From NCBI GenBank assembly GCA_030616505.1, contig JAUWXD010000020.1:1-6511 (forward strand): DNA of 6,511 nt, written 5' to 3'. This stretch comes from Hadesarchaea archaeon. Lineage in GTDB: Archaea; Hadarchaeota; Hadarchaeia; Hadarchaeales; Hadarchaeaceae. Positions 5,984-6,511 of this stretch are shown here, one piece after another. The translations under genes and the position numbers were made by a program. Below the pieces are notes generated by a model that saw only the letters and a program-made list of their open reading frames with translations, was not told the DNA's origin and ran no database searches. Position 1 is the stretch's first letter, and each line of letters opens with the position of its first letter.

Positions 5984-6511
5984 AACGCGTCGTCGTAAAG
6001 TTTGGCGGGACGAGCGTCGGCAATTTAAATCGTGTGCGTTTGGGGGCAAGGACAGTTTACAATGAGCATCGAAAGGGGATTCAAGTTGCAGTGGTTGTGT
6101 CAGCAATGGGCCACACCACTGATGCGTTGCTCAAAGCTGCGAAAGCCAGCAAGTTGGAGATAGACAAAAAAGAGCTCGACTACATCATGGCATTAGGTGA
6201 GCGTGCAAGCGTGCGGATTTTTACCGCGGCACTGCGCGAGCTCGGCGCGGATGCTAGGTACATCGACCCCAAGCAGGAAGGCTGGCCAGTGGTGACAGAC
6301 AGCAATTTTGGGATGGCGAACATTGACCTTGCAGAAACGAAAAGGAGAGTTCAGAAATTCATCTTGCCGCTCATGAAACGTGGGGTAATCCCGGTGATTT
6401 GTGGCTTTCTCGGAAGAGACCGAGAGGGAAACATCACAACAATCGGGCGAGGAGGGAGTGACATAACCGGCTTCCTCATGGGCAAATGTTTGGACGCGGA
6501 CGAGGTGATAG
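5980..6511 (+). CDS. lysC: Aspartate kinase (3' end cut by window edge)
   Basis: Phosphorylates aspartate to aspartyl-4-phosphate, the entry step to lysine, threonine and methionine. The first 177 residues are visible: VVVKFGGTSVG (4-14, the amino-acid kinase nucleotide loop), VVVSAMGHTTDALL (38-51), MALGERASVRIF (70-81), PVVTD (103-107), and GRGGSDIT (157-163 region, substrate and ATP binding). This covers most of the catalytic domain; the ACT regulatory domains, if present, lie beyond the edge, so feedback control cannot be judged. The only sensible start is the TTG at 5980, which overlaps the lysA stop as TTGA and has GGTGG (5970-5974) 5 nt ahead; the next in-frame ATG would remove the essential KFGG motif. 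It is the third gene of the operon after the aminotransferase and lysA. Confidence 0.95.
   Translation, partial: MKRVVVKFGGTSVGNLNRVRLGARTVYNEHRKGIQVAVVVSAMGHTTDALLKAAKASKLEIDKKELDYIMALGERASVRIFTAALRELGADARYIDPKQEGWPVVTDSNFGMANIDLAETKRRVQKFILPLMKRGVIPVICGFLGRDREGNITTIGRGGSDITGFLMGKCLDADEVI

Overview
The window is a compact archaeal chromosome segment. Archaeal hallmarks are a type A archaeal RNase P RNA, ribosomal proteins S26e and L40e, a geranylgeranylglyceryl phosphate synthase (ether-lipid synthesis), TATA-like boxes about 25 nt ahead of predicted starts, and GGTGAT-type Shine-Dalgarno sites. S26e is typical of TACK and Asgard archaea and is absent from most euryarchaea. Lysine synthesis through diaminopimelate (LysA) is not the rule in Thermoproteota, which mostly use the LysW/aminoadipate route. 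Together these suggest a mesophilic or moderately thermophilic TACK-type lineage such as Bathyarchaeia. The lineage is an inference and was not tested by any search.

Layout: (1) 1-533, minus strand: gamma subunit of a pyruvate/2-oxoacid:ferredoxin oxidoreductase, running off the left edge at or within a few codons of its end. (2) 534-668: divergent promoter region. (3) 669-968, plus: RNase P RNA, followed with almost no gap by rps26e (985-1209). (4) 1210-1406: convergent intergenic stretch with U-rich terminators for both strands. (5) 1407-3196, minus: a tight operon transcribed nnrD, rpl40e, GGGP synthase, with a 4-nt gap and then an 8-nt overlap. (6) 3197-3323: second divergent promoter region. 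(7) 3324-6511, plus: a class III aminotransferase, lysA and aspartate kinase with overlapping stops and starts; the last gene is cut by the right edge.

The right-hand operon holds the first step (aspartate kinase) and last step (DAP decarboxylase) of DAP-lysine synthesis, plus a PLP enzyme of a family that contains omega-aminotransferases and amino-acid racemases. That enzyme is the best candidate here for an unassigned role: it could supply the missing transamination or even the epimerisation of LL-DAP. The left half joins central carbon metabolism (POR), tRNA processing (RNase P), ribosome parts, NAD(P)H repair and lipid synthesis.

No mobile element, CRISPR array, tRNA or rRNA was seen. 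The window is housekeeping in content. Its interest lies in gene arrangement (RNase P RNA fused in tandem to rps26e) and in the unassigned aminotransferase, not in a clearly new system.
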